From Nageia nagi (Eukaryota > Pinophyta): a DNA stretch of 64,000 nt. The notes under the pieces are model-generated. The model was not told the DNA's origin, made no database searches, and saw only the letters and a program-made list of their open reading frames with translations. A program made the translations under genes and the position numbers. Positions 1 to 11,540 of the stretch are shown piece by piece; position 1 is the first letter of the stretch; the number at the start of each line of letters is the position of its first letter. The DNA is taken from contig JBITNC010000001.1 in NCBI GenBank assembly GCA_050084985.1, positions 87,358,001 to 87,422,000 on the forward strand, given 5' to 3'.

Positions 1-773
1 ATTTCCATTGTTTTGTTCTTTAAATAAATGGAAAGATGCACTGAAATATTGTTTTTCAAAAGAGGGAAAACAATATAATAACAACTGTTGATCTTTAAGG
101 GGCATTACGTAAGACTATAAGATAAAACTCTGTATATTTATTTATTTTAGTTTGCCATTGTATGTGCCCATGGATGAAATTTTTATGCAAACACACGTAA
201 AGATTAATGGGCATACTCAAAGAGGAAAAAATAGTCCTCAATAACTATAAATCATAGTAAAGATCATGATATTAGTAGCAGAAAAAGTAGCCTTAATTCA
301 ATTTGTGATATTTGTTGCTCGACATTTACACAATGATTTAGTTTGCTATATAATTTTTTGTCAGATAGCAAGCCACATACAAACCTAACAATGAAATGTA
401 AAATATGACTATTGTGTAAATAAAGCCAAAATAGTCAATTCTTTTGATAAATTTGAAACAACACTAATTCTAATTTTATGTGCACCATGCTATTGGTTTT
501 CATAGCACTATATATGCCGATGATTTGGGAAATGTAAAATGACCTTAAGAAGCATCGGTGATTACGTAGAATCTCCCTTTCCGGAAGATAACCTTATGAA
601 TAGTACTGAAGCACTAGTTGAGGCAAAGTTCATGGGATTACATGATTTGACTTGGAGTTTGAGGCTAAAAGGTTGACATTGAGAGGAATGTTGGTTATCA
701 TGTCTACCTTCCTTGATTTCCCAATAATCTAATGAGGGGGATGTTAATGTGAATTTTAAAAATGTGTGAAAAA
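1..773. other. A+T-rich intergenic DNA, no gene seen
   Basis: I see no transposon domain, terminal repeat or structural RNA here. The one moderate reading frame (562-795, minus) has no recognisable motif and runs into the repeat beginning near 774. Treated as anonymous, probably decayed DNA. Confidence 0.5.
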
Positions 774-1650
774 AATTAATTCTAAAATCTTTCACTTTAC
801 AAGCTTACACTCCAAATAAGAGAGTTTAATTATGTTTTTGGATTTTAACAAAGGAAAACTTGCAAGATTGAAACATGAAGAATTAGTACGAGTGTTAGGG
901 GGCCTGCCTTTACACCCTAGGATACGTCAAACCCCTATTCAATTAAGATATAAGACAAAAATTGCATAAAAGATTAAAATGAAATGATAATTACTGTAGA
1001 TGGTAACTATATGTGATTATTTTATGTTTTCTAGATTGTGTGGATACACACTTGAAGGTTTAAATGTTGTTGTTTGCTTACCTACAAAACTGTTTGGATT
1101 GTTAAGCTTTTTGAACACTAAAATGATTCCAAATTTGATCTTGGATAGTTGTGAATTTGAGCTTGATCTTGGATGATGAAGAAAACTTGCAAAAAGAATA
1201 ATAAAATATTTTTTTCAAGATGTAGCCACTTGAAAGTAATCCCATGGTGTTTTTGAAGTCTTTTCTCCATTGATTACACCAAATTAGATTTCAGTCAAGG
1301 GGCTTGGTATGGAGAGTTAGCAAGGGTAAGTGGAAGATGTCATAAGAATTTTTTTTTTTTTTTGTAATTTTTGTTTTTAAATTTTCTATATGTTGAAGTG
1401 AGAATCATGATGAATTGATGAAAATGGTTAAGTGGTGATTGATAGTCAAAGTGAATTAAGATGTGTGATGTGGTAATTAGAGATTGATGAAGCATTTGTT
1501 AAGGGATAGTTAAATGGCAATAAGGGTGACTTGACTAGAATGATTATGTAGTGAATTGTAGTTGAAGTAGTAATGAGGGTGACTAAGATAATTAGGGAAT
1601 AACAATGGTAATTATGGTGGGTTAGAGATTAATCATGGTGTATTAACTCT
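774..1650 (+). repeat. Dispersed repeat R1, copy 1
   Basis: This block matches 9868-11540 in the same orientation. Shared landmarks include the opening around 'aattaattctaaaat', an 'aaaggaaaac' segment, a 'gcataaaa' segment, a stretch around 1085-1120 with 'ctgtttggat', and 'aagggatagttaa' near the end. No protein domain is visible in either copy. It could be an LTR, a leader or a non-coding part of an element lying outside the window. The right end is cut by the SINE at 1651, and similar 'gatggtaattaatatgg' sequence resumes after the LINE near 3140, so SINE and LINE probably inserted into it. Confidence 0.6.
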
Positions 1651-1776
1651 TGTTAGGGGAATTGGGAGACAAGTGAGGTGTGAAGACATCCACATTGGAT
1701 GTTTCATGTTTAACTCCCACTTCTTACAAACTCTTAATAGGTCCTACAAACCAATAGGTTTAAAGGATGTTAAATG
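1651..1776 (+). mobile_element. Short tRNA-like SINE, copy 1
   Basis: About 126 bp matching the inverted copy at 4806-4934. The order is a conserved start 'ttgttagggga', an A-box-like 'agacaagtgagg' (about 1668-1679), a B-box-like 'gtttaactcccac' (1708-1720; RNA polymerase III consensus GGTTCGANTCC), then a 3' part 'ataggtcctacaaacca' running to 'ggtttaaagg'. The box spacing of about 40 nt suits a tRNA-derived internal promoter. The 3' part also occurs at the 3' ends of the LINE relics at 3068 and 35370. I did not find convincing target-site duplications; the 3' end abuts the truncated LINE. The family name is unknown to me. Confidence 0.6.
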
Positions 1777-1779
1777 TTG

Positions 1780-3107
1780 ATTTTACCTTTTATTTATATA
1801 GATCAATGAGAAAAATATTTCGAATAAGTTGGGTGCATAGGCACGAACCTTTGTAACCTCGTTATTTCTCTTCTACTTTATGCAGATGATATTGCCTTGT
1901 TAGCTAGACATTATGATGATCTTGTGAAATAATTAAATGTCCTTCAAACATTTTAAATTATATTTGATTTAACAATTAATGTAGATAAAATGAAAATTAT
2001 GATTATTAAATTTAAAAAGATGGCTCATCCCATAATAATTTTTAATTATCTTCCCTTTGAGATGGTTCACTCTTACAAATACATGGGTATCGACATAAAT
2101 CACAAACTAAATTAGAATTTAAGTGTTAAAAAAATAACATGTACTATATGGAAAGCCTTCTATGGTTTGGAAAATAAGTGTAAACGTATAGGATTTGGAA
2201 TTGCGATAAAATGAATACTCTTTTCTCTTGGCTTATAACTCCAATAATACTCTATGGTTGTAAAGTTTGGGGTGGAAGCATTTTTGAAGAATAAAATTGA
2301 ACAAATTCAAAATCGATTTATCCTTTATAAATTCAAAATTAAGAATAACACACCATACCCTATCCTTCTCATGGAATCAAATTTACGCTCTATTAAAAGT
2401 GAAGCTTTAAAATGATATATATTATACAATTATAAGCTAGCAAAGTTAGATCACCTTATATTGTTGGTAGTCACCCAACAAACTTGTCTATCTCATCAAC
2501 ATCTTAAAAGAGGTTGGCTAAAACATTTTGATAAGGAGCTTGATTTTTGGGGTTTACAAAATAACACAACCCCTTTTAATACCAATAAATTAGAAGTACA
2601 AATTGCAAATAAAGTAATTCAAACATTTTGGAGTGATGATAACATCAAAGATAAAAGAAAACTACCTTACCATAAAAATAAAATTAATCCAAAACTCGAA
2701 CATTCTTCATATCCACATAATATTATTAGTATAAAAAAAAAAAAAAAACTTATGGTTACAAAATTAAGAACTAATTCACATGAACTACATAGTGAAACTA
2801 GAAGATAAACAATACCAAAAAAACCTTAGGATTAAATTATTTATAAATTCAGTAACCTAAAAGCCATAGAGGATGAGACTCATTTTCTCTTTTTTTGCCC
2901 ACTAAACAAAGACATTAGACAAACCTACCAAGGTATTTATATTTACAATTCAATCCATGAATTCTTATACAAAATAGGCTTGACAATTTTATTATACAAC
3001 TTAATTATGTGAGAAACAATAATTCAAATACTTAATTGATATATTTTCATTTCTAAACAATTTTTTATAGGTCCTACAAACCATTGGGTTTAAAAGGACA
3101 CTAAAAG
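1780..3107 (+). mobile_element. 5'-truncated LINE: reverse transcriptase C-terminal half
   Basis: A non-LTR retrotransposon relic. It enters in the middle of the RT with an LYIDQ-like segment, then the catalytic box LLLYADDIALLA (1870-1905; YADD at 1879-1890), then YKYMGIDINHKLN (about 2070-2110), a WKAFYGLENKC segment, and ILYGC before 2270. The C-terminal region (open 2461-2808) contains KLRTNSHELHSETRR, typical of plant LINE ORF2 tails, and continues across stops to a zinc-binding-like EDETHFLFFCP (about 2868-2900). The element ends at 'ataggtcctacaaacc' plus 'gggtttaaaaggac' near 3068-3100. Several in-frame stops and shifts, so it is dead. Upstream RT and endonuclease are missing, as usual for 5'-truncated LINE copies. 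Confidence 0.85.
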
Positions 3108-3480
3108 ACTTATCTATCAATATATTAAATAAATAAATTATCGTAGATAAAAATAATCAATTAAAATGAGTTAGGATGGTAATTAATATGGATATAAATA
3201 ATTGATTGAAATAAACTAAGATGGTAATTAATATGGATAGGGATGATTAATTAAAATAAATCCAAACAATAATTAAGATGATTAGGGATAATTACTTAAA
3301 ATGGACTAGGATGGTAAGTAAGATTAATCAAATGGTGTGGTGGATAGACATAAGTATGGTGGATAAATATTTAACTAAATGATAATTAAGATGAATTATA
3401 ATTATAATTAAATAATTAAATTAATGATAATTAGAATGGATTATAAAGTTTAAAAAGATAATGGATGCCACATTCAAGTG
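3108..3480. repeat. Degenerate A+T-rich repeat, about 45-bp period
   Basis: The phrase 'gatggtaattaatatggat' occurs at about 3175 and 3220 with similar flanks, and weaker versions follow at about 3290-3320. The texture resembles the end of repeat R1 (1420-1640), so this may be the right-hand remainder of R1 after insertion of the SINE and LINE. No coding signal. Confidence 0.4.
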
Positions 3481-4805
3481 TTTAAAATTTGCCCCTTTTT
3501 GTATTGTGTTGTTCATGGGATAAAATGTAGTGCAAAATTGATAAAGATATGTAATGACTATGAATTCTAACTTTGATGATAATGATGTGATGAGTTATCT
3601 CCCTCTAAAGCAACGAGTTGATGGGGGGTGGGGGTGGGGGTGGAATGTGACAACATAAATGAGTCAATTAATATTGAAATAAGGATTAGAGAAAATGTAT
3701 ACATGGAGGAAATCATGTAGGTATATAATTATATTAGACTAAGGAAACTTTTGGATAAACCAATCAAGAGCCAAGAGTATTTTGATGAAAAGTACATTCA
3801 ATATAAATTACATGCTAAAGACTTAAGAAACTTAAAAGCTTGTTAATGATTGAGTGTATTGAACAAGTTAGTTGTTGATAATTGATGTTCTTCTTTTGCC
3901 ACAATAGAGGAGGTCTAGTGATTATTGATGCAATAGTTATATTAAAAAAAATTATTTCCAAATCAAATATATGAGACTATTCTTATACAATACTCAATGA
4001 AATTCAATGGTTGAAGGTCAATGATGATGAACTATAAGTTGATAAGTAAGAATATGATGATATAAAGTTTCATGATATGATGAGGACATTTTTTTCTTTG
4101 TAACATACTTTTTACTTTAAGTGTCAACATTGAGTTGGTAGTATATACACCCCAAACTAACAATCAAAGAGTCATGATAGAATGTTAGGGTAATGGAACA
4201 TGATGTGGAGGGAAATAACACAAAAATTTGATCTTGACTTAAGAGATATGGCCTATTAATTTGGTAAGAGAATTTCAATTTATCATTCTTTCTAGTATTT
4301 GATTTGGTCTAAGTGGACATATGACTTGACTATTCATTTTTGGAGGAGAATCATATTTTAGAATTTTTATAAGGGATGCTTTTAGCTTTGTAACTTGAAA
4401 AATTTTCTTATGAGCTTGCTTCTTTTCTCATACTTGATTTTCAAGGTCCCATTTTTGTTATACCAATAAATTTTAGGCTAGCCATGACACATGATACATA
4501 TTGCTTATATCAAGATATACTGTCAGACTTCAATGTCTTAGCTTTTAGGATAAACATCATAACTAAATCTCATAGATTAATAGTAAGATTGTGTATATAT
4601 ACATAATAGATGATACTAAGGCTAATGGTAGTTTTAAGGGTAATGGAAGGAAAAATAGGCATTACCCTAACAACATATATAAATGTGGTTGATGGAGGTT
4701 GTGATGTCTTTCACCATGTTGTTAGGACACACATATTTCCACCCAATATCATCAAAAAATGAAAAAGTGATATTATTTGATGAAAAAATTGATTTTGATT
4801 ATATT
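3481..4805. other. Unassigned DNA with a G-rich run
   Basis: No domain, LTR or RNA is recognised. The only striking feature is a G-rich run at 3623-3642 (G runs of 6, 5, 5 and 2 separated by single T). The frame at 4683-4874 (+) overlaps an inverted SINE and is not credible as a gene. Confidence 0.45.
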
Positions 4806-4934
4806 TTAAACCTATTGATTTGTAGGACCTATCGAGAGTTTTTAAATACCACCAATGTAGATGGTGGGAGTTGAACTTGAGACTTTCAATGTAGGTGCCT
4901 TCATACCTCATTTGTCTTCCAAATCCCCTAACAA
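4806..4934 (-). mobile_element. Short tRNA-like SINE, copy 2 (inverted)
   Basis: Read on the minus strand this repeats copy 1 (1651-1776): start 'ttgttagggga' at about 4924-4934, A-box-like sequence at 4908-4920, B-box-like 'agttcaactcccac' at 4864-4877, and the 3' segment 'gataggtcctacaaat' ending with 'ggtttaaaa' at 4806. The B box matches the polymerase III consensus better than copy 1. A 15-20 bp stretch between B box and tail differs between copies. It lies just downstream of a purine-rich tract. Confidence 0.6.
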
Positions 4935-5401
4935 AAATTGATGAGGATTTACCATTGTATGAAAGATTTCCTTAGGGCAAGGATATGCCTCAATGGAATA
5001 GGATGGGTGATGATTACTATGAGGAAGAATTGGAAGAAGAGGATAGGATAATTGGAATGAAGATAAAAAAAAAAAGAGAATGGGAATTGGAATAAATAAA
5101 ATAATTGAGAGGAAGAACAAAATTTAGAAGAAGAGGAGAATTAAGAAGATAAGAAAGATTAATAATTAGAAGAAGAGAAGGTGAATTCAAAAGAAGAAAA
5201 AAATTGATTAAAGAGAATTGAGAAAATGAGAAAAATCAAGAAGAGGAGTAAGATAATTTATGAGGAGAAATCCATTGACATGAGAATTTAAAAAAAAAGA
5301 TAAAAGCAAAGAAGAGGAAAGAGCTAAATAGTAATTAGAGGAAGAATTAGAAGAAAGATGAAAGGAATAATTGGAGGGAATATTATAAGAAAATAATGAT
5401 A
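4935..5401. other. Purine-rich tract (plus strand)
   Basis: From about 5020 the plus strand is overwhelmingly A and G (gaagaagagg, aggaagaa and similar words) for about 370 bases. The minus-strand frame at 4908-5120 is simply the pyrimidine complement (Leu, Ser, Pro, Ile rich) and is probably not a gene. It may be a low-complexity segment of the same minus-strand gypsy relic that follows. Confidence 0.45.
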
Positions 5402-5775
5402 TGATTGGTATTGTTGGTCCCTAATGAGAATAAATGTTGATATTGTTGGGATTGTGATCTCCTATAGGGATGGACAATGGTTGTGCCAATATTGTAGCTC
5501 CCTTAGAGAGGATACAAGATAATTGTACTAGTATTATGGCTCTTCTAGAAGGGATGGGAAATGATTATGTAGATTTATCTCCCTATATAAGAATATAATA
5601 TGATTGCAGTAGTATTATACCTATACCAATAGGGATGAATACTTATTATGTTGATATTGTAACTCCCTTAATGAATATGGAAGATGGTTGCATTGGTATT
5701 ATTGATCCCTTAATAGGGATGGACAATGTTTGTACCAATATTATAGCTCCCTCAATGGGGATGGGTGATGTCAAT
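5402..5775 (-). repeat. 42-bp degenerate tandem array (14-codon period)
   Basis: About nine head-to-tail units, most of them 42 bp, built on 'attatagctccctta' then 'atagggatggacaatg' then 'tgtaccaat'. The clearest are the units starting at about 5491, 5655 and 5697. The period is a multiple of three. On the minus strand, which is the coding strand of the adjoining gag relic, the units read as repeats related to HPYWGSYNIGTN, broken by stops. I infer an expanded repeat in the variable C-terminal part of a gypsy gag. Confidence 0.65.
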
Positions 5776-7125
5776 AATGAAATTGGATTGTTTAAGTTCT
5801 CATAATTGAAAGGTACTACATTGTATGCTTGGTAATTAATTTGGTGACTAAGGAGGGTGAAAGATAGGATAATGTTTGGGTATTATGAGAAGAATGAGTT
5901 GAAAAAAATATTAAAATTTTCTTAGAATGGTTTGACAAAGAGGGTATTTGAAAGGATCTTAAAATATGAAGTTGGGTTAACAGGAGGGCTAGGATCATCT
6001 TAGACAAGTGGTTTGGTCATGTTAATAATGCCTTAGTTGGGGGTGGTAGGACTGTATAATTGACTTGATTAGCGAAATGGGAAGAAGATGATAATTTATT
6101 TTATGTTGGAGTAGTGGGATTTGATAAATCCAAAGAATTTATTTAGGAGGAGAAAGAGGGTTATTAACTTGTGCTTCTCCTTGGTCAATCATATTTTGAA
6201 CCAAGTTTTGTAATTGGAAACATCATTTAGTGGCATGCTCTTGGGCTTTATGATAGGTGTAAAATTCATAATGTTTATTCCAAGTTAATTTTATTTGAGT
6301 TAGGTTTATTGAATTTTTGATAATGGAATCAATTCTGTTAAAAGCTAATTATTGTAGCATAAATGATAATGACTCAAATAGGGAATTGAACTATTGTATT
6401 AGCTTAAATAATCTTTGTAATGACACTCTTGAGGTAGGTTGTTAGGAATACAATATATACTTTGTATCAAGTTGTATAATTGGTTGGTTAAAATTAGTTA
6501 GTTTCTATAGAAGTTGTTAATCCGAATTTGGTGATTAATCATTTTGAAGCTTAAAAGATTGTGATGATCATTGTTGCAGGATGTAATATTGTTGAAGAAC
6601 CACTTGATTGACTTAGGGTTGTTGAGATATTTTCTTGATCTGATTAAACTTTGATTTATTTTTAATTTTCATGCCCCCTTGACCTACATAAGCATATTTT
6701 ATTATCTTTACCATAATTATTGCTTCTTCAAATGTATGAAATTATTAAATATGAAGCATTATAGATATACATTTTACATACCTTTTAGAAAAGAGATAGG
6801 TCAATTATAGTTGGATGTGGGAAAAGTTTGTTTAGTGACTACTCCTCTTCATCTTGATACATAATCCAAAATAGAATTATTTCAAAGTACCTCAAGGTAT
6901 ATAAATATGATAATGTGATCTTGTAGGCAATGTTGATAGAAACTTACTCAACAAAAAGGTTGGCCAATTAATCACAAGAGAAAAGACTATATTGAGGTAA
7001 GTTATTATACAATAGAAGTGCACCATTATGGCTAATAAGCTATTAAGAAAACTTGAAGGATGTAAATTATCCCTTAGGTTTTATTTACCTTTATACTTAT
7101 CAAACTCCAACATCTCAACATGATG
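5776..7125 (-). pseudogene. Decayed Ty3/gypsy gag (minus strand)
   Basis: Minus-strand reading gives gypsy gag landmarks in order. EFDKYKGK and LRDNL lie near 7085-7115, corresponding to the gag-domain start P-FE-F-G--DP--HL. A FEEAIIMVK segment near 6715-6735 matches the gag C-terminal helix. At about 6185-6270 comes a zinc-knuckle-like block, HYEFYTYHKAQEHATK then CFQLQNLVQNMID, resembling the knuckle and LK--I-DLI tail of Tat/Athila gags, with the first Cys replaced by Tyr. Numerous stops and frameshifts. Downstream on this strand is the 42-bp array; no protease was found. Confidence 0.6.
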
Positions 7126-8100
7126 AAGATATTATTGAATTGGAACCAAGAGATTTATAGGTTCATTACAATTTTTTTGGCAAGTTGGCTTAGAAATGTT
7201 GAAACTCTATAATTATAGATTCTTTATGCAATCCATAATATATTAGTTAAAGGATGTAGAAGACTTAGCAGTTTAGTGGGTTTGGCAAACTTGGTAGGAT
7301 AAAGTGTATTAAAAGGAACCTAAGGATTTGGGTATGGATAAGATATAAAAGATTGTATAATATCGGGAATTGGATTAGGTGTGGGATTTTGGTATGATAA
7401 AAAAGATAGAAAGGGTTAAGGTTAGGAAATGAAAATGGTTGATTATTGAGATATTGTTGTATCTATATAGGTAGAGGTAGTAGATTGTATTTTAGGAATG
7501 ATGGAGGAAGGGAAGATAAAATTATGGTTTAGGTGTGGGTGAGGTTTGGAATATGAGGTGGAAAAAGGGATTGGTTGAAGTTATGGAAGGTGATAAGGTT
7601 GATTGGAATGGGATAGGGGAATAAAAAAAGAGAGTTTGAGGTTGGAAGTTTTAATGGGATGGAGTTTTAGACAATGTGGGATTAATTAAGGAAGAAAGTT
7701 ACCAAAGTTGGGATAGGTTGGTTGAAAAATGTTAGAAACTATATATGAAAAGATGAATTGGGATGAAGGAGGAAGACTTGGAATTATATGAATATTTTAT
7801 TTTTAAATTTATAAGGGTTTTTCTTTAGATAATTGATCAAAACATTAGGATGTTCATCATAAAGAACTTAAAGGTTGGGTTGGCTTGGAAGGATATTTTG
7901 AGGACTAGCTCTTCCTATATTATTAAATTGTTATCAATTTAAGTGAGAAAAAGAGGTAGTGGAGGAGTGGAAGATATTCTATGGTTACCTTCCTATCAAG
8001 ATATAGAATTCAATCAAAGAAGGTGTAGTTGATAAAATGTAATCATAAATTATGGTAAAGGATGATGCAAATGATAACATAATTGAAAGAATAATGTAAC
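7126..8100 (-). other. Possible gag N-terminus or leader of the minus-strand gypsy
   Basis: G-rich on the plus strand, C- and Pro-rich on the minus strand between about 7380 and 7700. It lies where the N-terminal part or leader of the 5776-7125 gag would be expected, but I see no PBS or LTR, so the assignment is positional only. Confidence 0.3.
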
Positions 8101-9867
8101 TATAAATGATATAAGTGTAATACCTTAACCTATGAGAGAGGAATGATAAATATCTATGCATTTACCTAGGTGATCATTAGGAAACTACTTAGTCTTGATT
8201 AGATATGCAAAAATAATCAAGAATGTGGATATGAACTTCTAAAGTATTTGTGTCCATAGCACTAGCGTTGAGAAGTAATGTGACCTAGTGTTGGTTTGGA
8301 AATCCTATGAAACTTGAGCACACCAATTCTCAATATGTGTATCATGAAGGAGTAGTAGATAGCTCTTAAGTATAACAAATTCCAATTTCAATAGGCGGTA
8401 TTGAGAAACATTGGTAAGTTTGTGAGAGATATGCATAATCTTATTGAGATGAAATTTTGATAGTCTTCTCATGCATATAATTCTCTTTTTATAGGATTTA
8501 GAGATTACATGAATGCATCTTTGCATGCTAGCATTAACACTGGTGGTCCCTCCTACAAAATAAGAGAATCATACATGAGAAGTGGTTTAGGTGGATCATA
8601 ATTGATTAATAAAATACAATATAATGTTATATTGATCTAACATAGAGATGGTCATATGAAAACTAGTTTTGTCCAAAATGGATGCCAAATTAGTGTCAAC
8701 ATAAGGATTTCCTTATTTAATTTTCATAAAAATAATAAAAAGGAAGGTTAATTTGAAAGATAAGATTTTGTTTAGCTATATACAATAGTTATATACTTTT
8801 AAAAATATAATGATGGGGTGGGGTGGATAAGCTAGGATGGGCCATGTAACAACACACAAACCTCATAATAACAAGGATTTTAATAGTAATGCCAATTTTA
8901 ATATTTCAATACACTAACATATTTCAATGAAACTAGCCACACTACCTAACATGTTTCCAATGTGCTATGCATTACATGGTTGAAGGATATATATAACAAG
9001 TCTTGGTTATGTGATGTAAAGGGAGTCTCCTATGTACCCAAAGTTACATGGATCCTAATGCAAAATCTCTTTTTCAAAATTGCATAGCTTGTAGGTAGAT
9101 GGGCTCTAACTACTATTGATCTACTAATGATTAATTCTAAGAGATAATTATAACCCTTAATGATGAAATTGGGTCAGCTATATCTATAATTTAGGGATGG
9201 TTTTAGGGTTTAATATTAATATTTTCATAAATAAGAAAAATTCTTATGAAAACCAAATTTTAGTTATTAATAATAAAAGATATGTCAAATAATTAAAGTA
9301 ATTTGAAAATATGAAGAAACTATATACCTACAATTACCCTTGAATGTGATAAATTTTGTCCTTTGGTTTTCTTAAACTTTTTTTGTAATCGAAATGTTTG
9401 AATATTTTTTTGTAACCTTAGTCTCTACAAATTAAATGGAAAAGTTAATATTCTACATGCAAAATGCGTTCAATCAAGACTATATGAACAAAAATTAGAA
9501 TAAAAGGTTTTGTAAGTTAATTTCATTACTTCAAAGCATTTTTTATATGTATTTGAGGAGGTTGGTTCAAAATTTATATTTTAATATTTCTAGTAGCTAA
9601 AGTTATAGTCATGAATAAATACAAATCAAAACATAGAAAATAAGAACTAGTGTAATTATTAGTTCATTAGTGTAGTAACATAACTCAAAGCATAAAACTA
9701 AAAAGAATATAAAATCAAAGAAGAATTAAAAAGAGATCTTTAATCTTTGTGTAATTTAGAAGCACAAAACTAAAAAAGGAGGCCTCTCATCTCTATACAA
9801 GGCAAAAATAATTAGTCCCACCATGCATGTCCTTAATGTAAACATGCAAAAGAGCATAACAAGATTA
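8101..9867. other. Unassigned A+T-rich DNA
   Basis: No recognisable coding domain, LTR or RNA. The minus-strand frame at 8305-8526 shows no family motif and no company of related exons. Probably decayed repeat. Confidence 0.45.
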
Positions 9868-11540
9868 ATTCTAAAATATTTTACTTCATAATTTTATACT
9901 CCAAATAGTAGGGTTTACTGATGCCTCATTTATTTTAATAAAGGAAAACCTATAAGACTAAAATAAAAAGGATTACTATAAGTATTTGGGTTGATCTATA
10001 ATTACCAAAAGCCTATGGTTTACTTGGATCCTCAAATACAAATTTGAAACTTTATTATTTGTATAACTATGTTCCCAAAATTCATGGTGCAATATTGATT
10101 ACAAATTCAAATTAATAACCAACTATTAAACATTGTATTCATACATAAATAGAGAGAACAAATAATTTTCTACTTTCAAGAGTCTTCATATTTTATTATT
10201 GTAATAAGAATGAAGATTAAAACTAAGGTTAGCCTTTTTTTTATAGTTCTAATGATCATCAACCCTCTTGCACAACCAAATCCCTCTCTATGGCTTCAAC
10301 CCCTAACAAGTTTCTAACGAGGTATTTTTACTTCAAAATTCATGATTGTTCACTTGAAATAACCTTCTAATGACCCTACGTTTCCACAAAGAAACATCCA
10401 TAACTCTTCACATGCCATAAAATTATATTATTTTAATGATGTCGATAGTGTGCATTATCTATAGGAAAAATGCTAGCACCCTTTCTACTATTTTTTTTTT
10501 AAATAGTTTGAATGAAAATGGAGAGAATGAAGGTCAAATCTTCAACAAAGTTATGCATACATATACTTGTTGAAAGGTATGTTTGAGGACTATCCAATGA
10601 AAAAATAACTTAATTAGATGTATCTACAAAATGTTATTCCTTTCCAAAGATTGCTGATCAATTTTTATGATAGGTTAATTCCAAGAAGAAAAACTCCACA
10701 AAACCAATCAAAATTACTTCAAACACCACCCAAGCATAAGAATTCATCAAATCCTCACTCTAATGATATTTGGTATTAATTACATAATCCATTTTTTGAT
10801 TATGGGTTTTGGATTGACACCTCATGTTTAGGATAGGTCAAGCCCTTATCCAAATAAGTAAAATAAAGATTGCATAAAATATTAAGATAAAATTATAATC
10901 AACAAATATGATAATTATTATACTTAATTATATTTTCTTTTCTAAATTATATGGATACAAATTAGATACTTAAATGTTTCTATCTATACACCCAAAAAAT
11001 TGTTTGGATGATTATCTAACATGCAAAAACTATTTGAATGATTTTATTTAGTCTTTTGAATAGTGGAATGAATACCAAATTGATCCTAAATAGTTGTGAA
11101 ATATATATGTGATTGATCTTAATTGATGAATAAAGCCTACACACAAAATAACAACATACACATATTCAAAATGTATCCACTTAAAAATGATCACAAGGTA
11201 TCATTTTAAAGTATTTTCTCTATTGACTACTCAAATTAAATTTCAATCAAATGTCAAATTAGGTAGGGTGGCATGAAGAGTTGGCAAGGATAAGTGGACA
11301 TGTGGCAAGGATAAGTGGAGATATGGTAAGAATTTAAATTATTTATTTCTCTACATGTTAGGATAAGTTGTAGTGATAACAAGGATGATTTGACTAAAAT
11401 TATTAAGTGGTGATTGATAGTTGAAATGATGATTAAGATTTTTAATTTGGAAAATAAGTACCGATAAAGTATTAATAAGGGATAGTTAAGTGATAATTAA
11501 AATAATTGAATAATAACAAAAAATAATAATTTAATATTAG
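9868..11540 (+). repeat. Dispersed repeat R1, copy 2, with an insertion
   Basis: Homologous to 774-1650. The left part (9868-9991) matches 774-900 and the right part (10809-11540) matches about 905-1650: 'ataggtcaagccc' against 'atacgtcaaacccc', 'attgcataaaa', 'ttgtttggatgatt', the 'aattaaatttcaatcaa' block, 'agagttggcaagg' and 'aagggatagttaa'. Between these lies about 815 bp absent from copy 1. Divergence is high but colinearity is clear. Confidence 0.6.
9992..10808. other. Insertion (about 815 bp) inside repeat R1 copy 2
   Basis: Present in copy 2 of R1 and absent from copy 1. No transposon protein or clear terminal repeats are visible. A weak 'tatgggtt'-like similarity at the two edges could be a degraded target duplication. 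Alternatively this is original R1 sequence deleted from copy 1. Confidence 0.35.

Noticed and set aside
1640-1780. A true tRNA gene at the A/B-box region
   Set aside because: No cloverleaf can be drawn by eye, the boxes are degenerate and the unit recurs with a LINE-type tail; SINE fits better.
4683-4911. Overlapping plus and minus frames near 4.8 kb
   Set aside because: Both lie largely over the inverted SINE and its 3' tail; no protein family motif.
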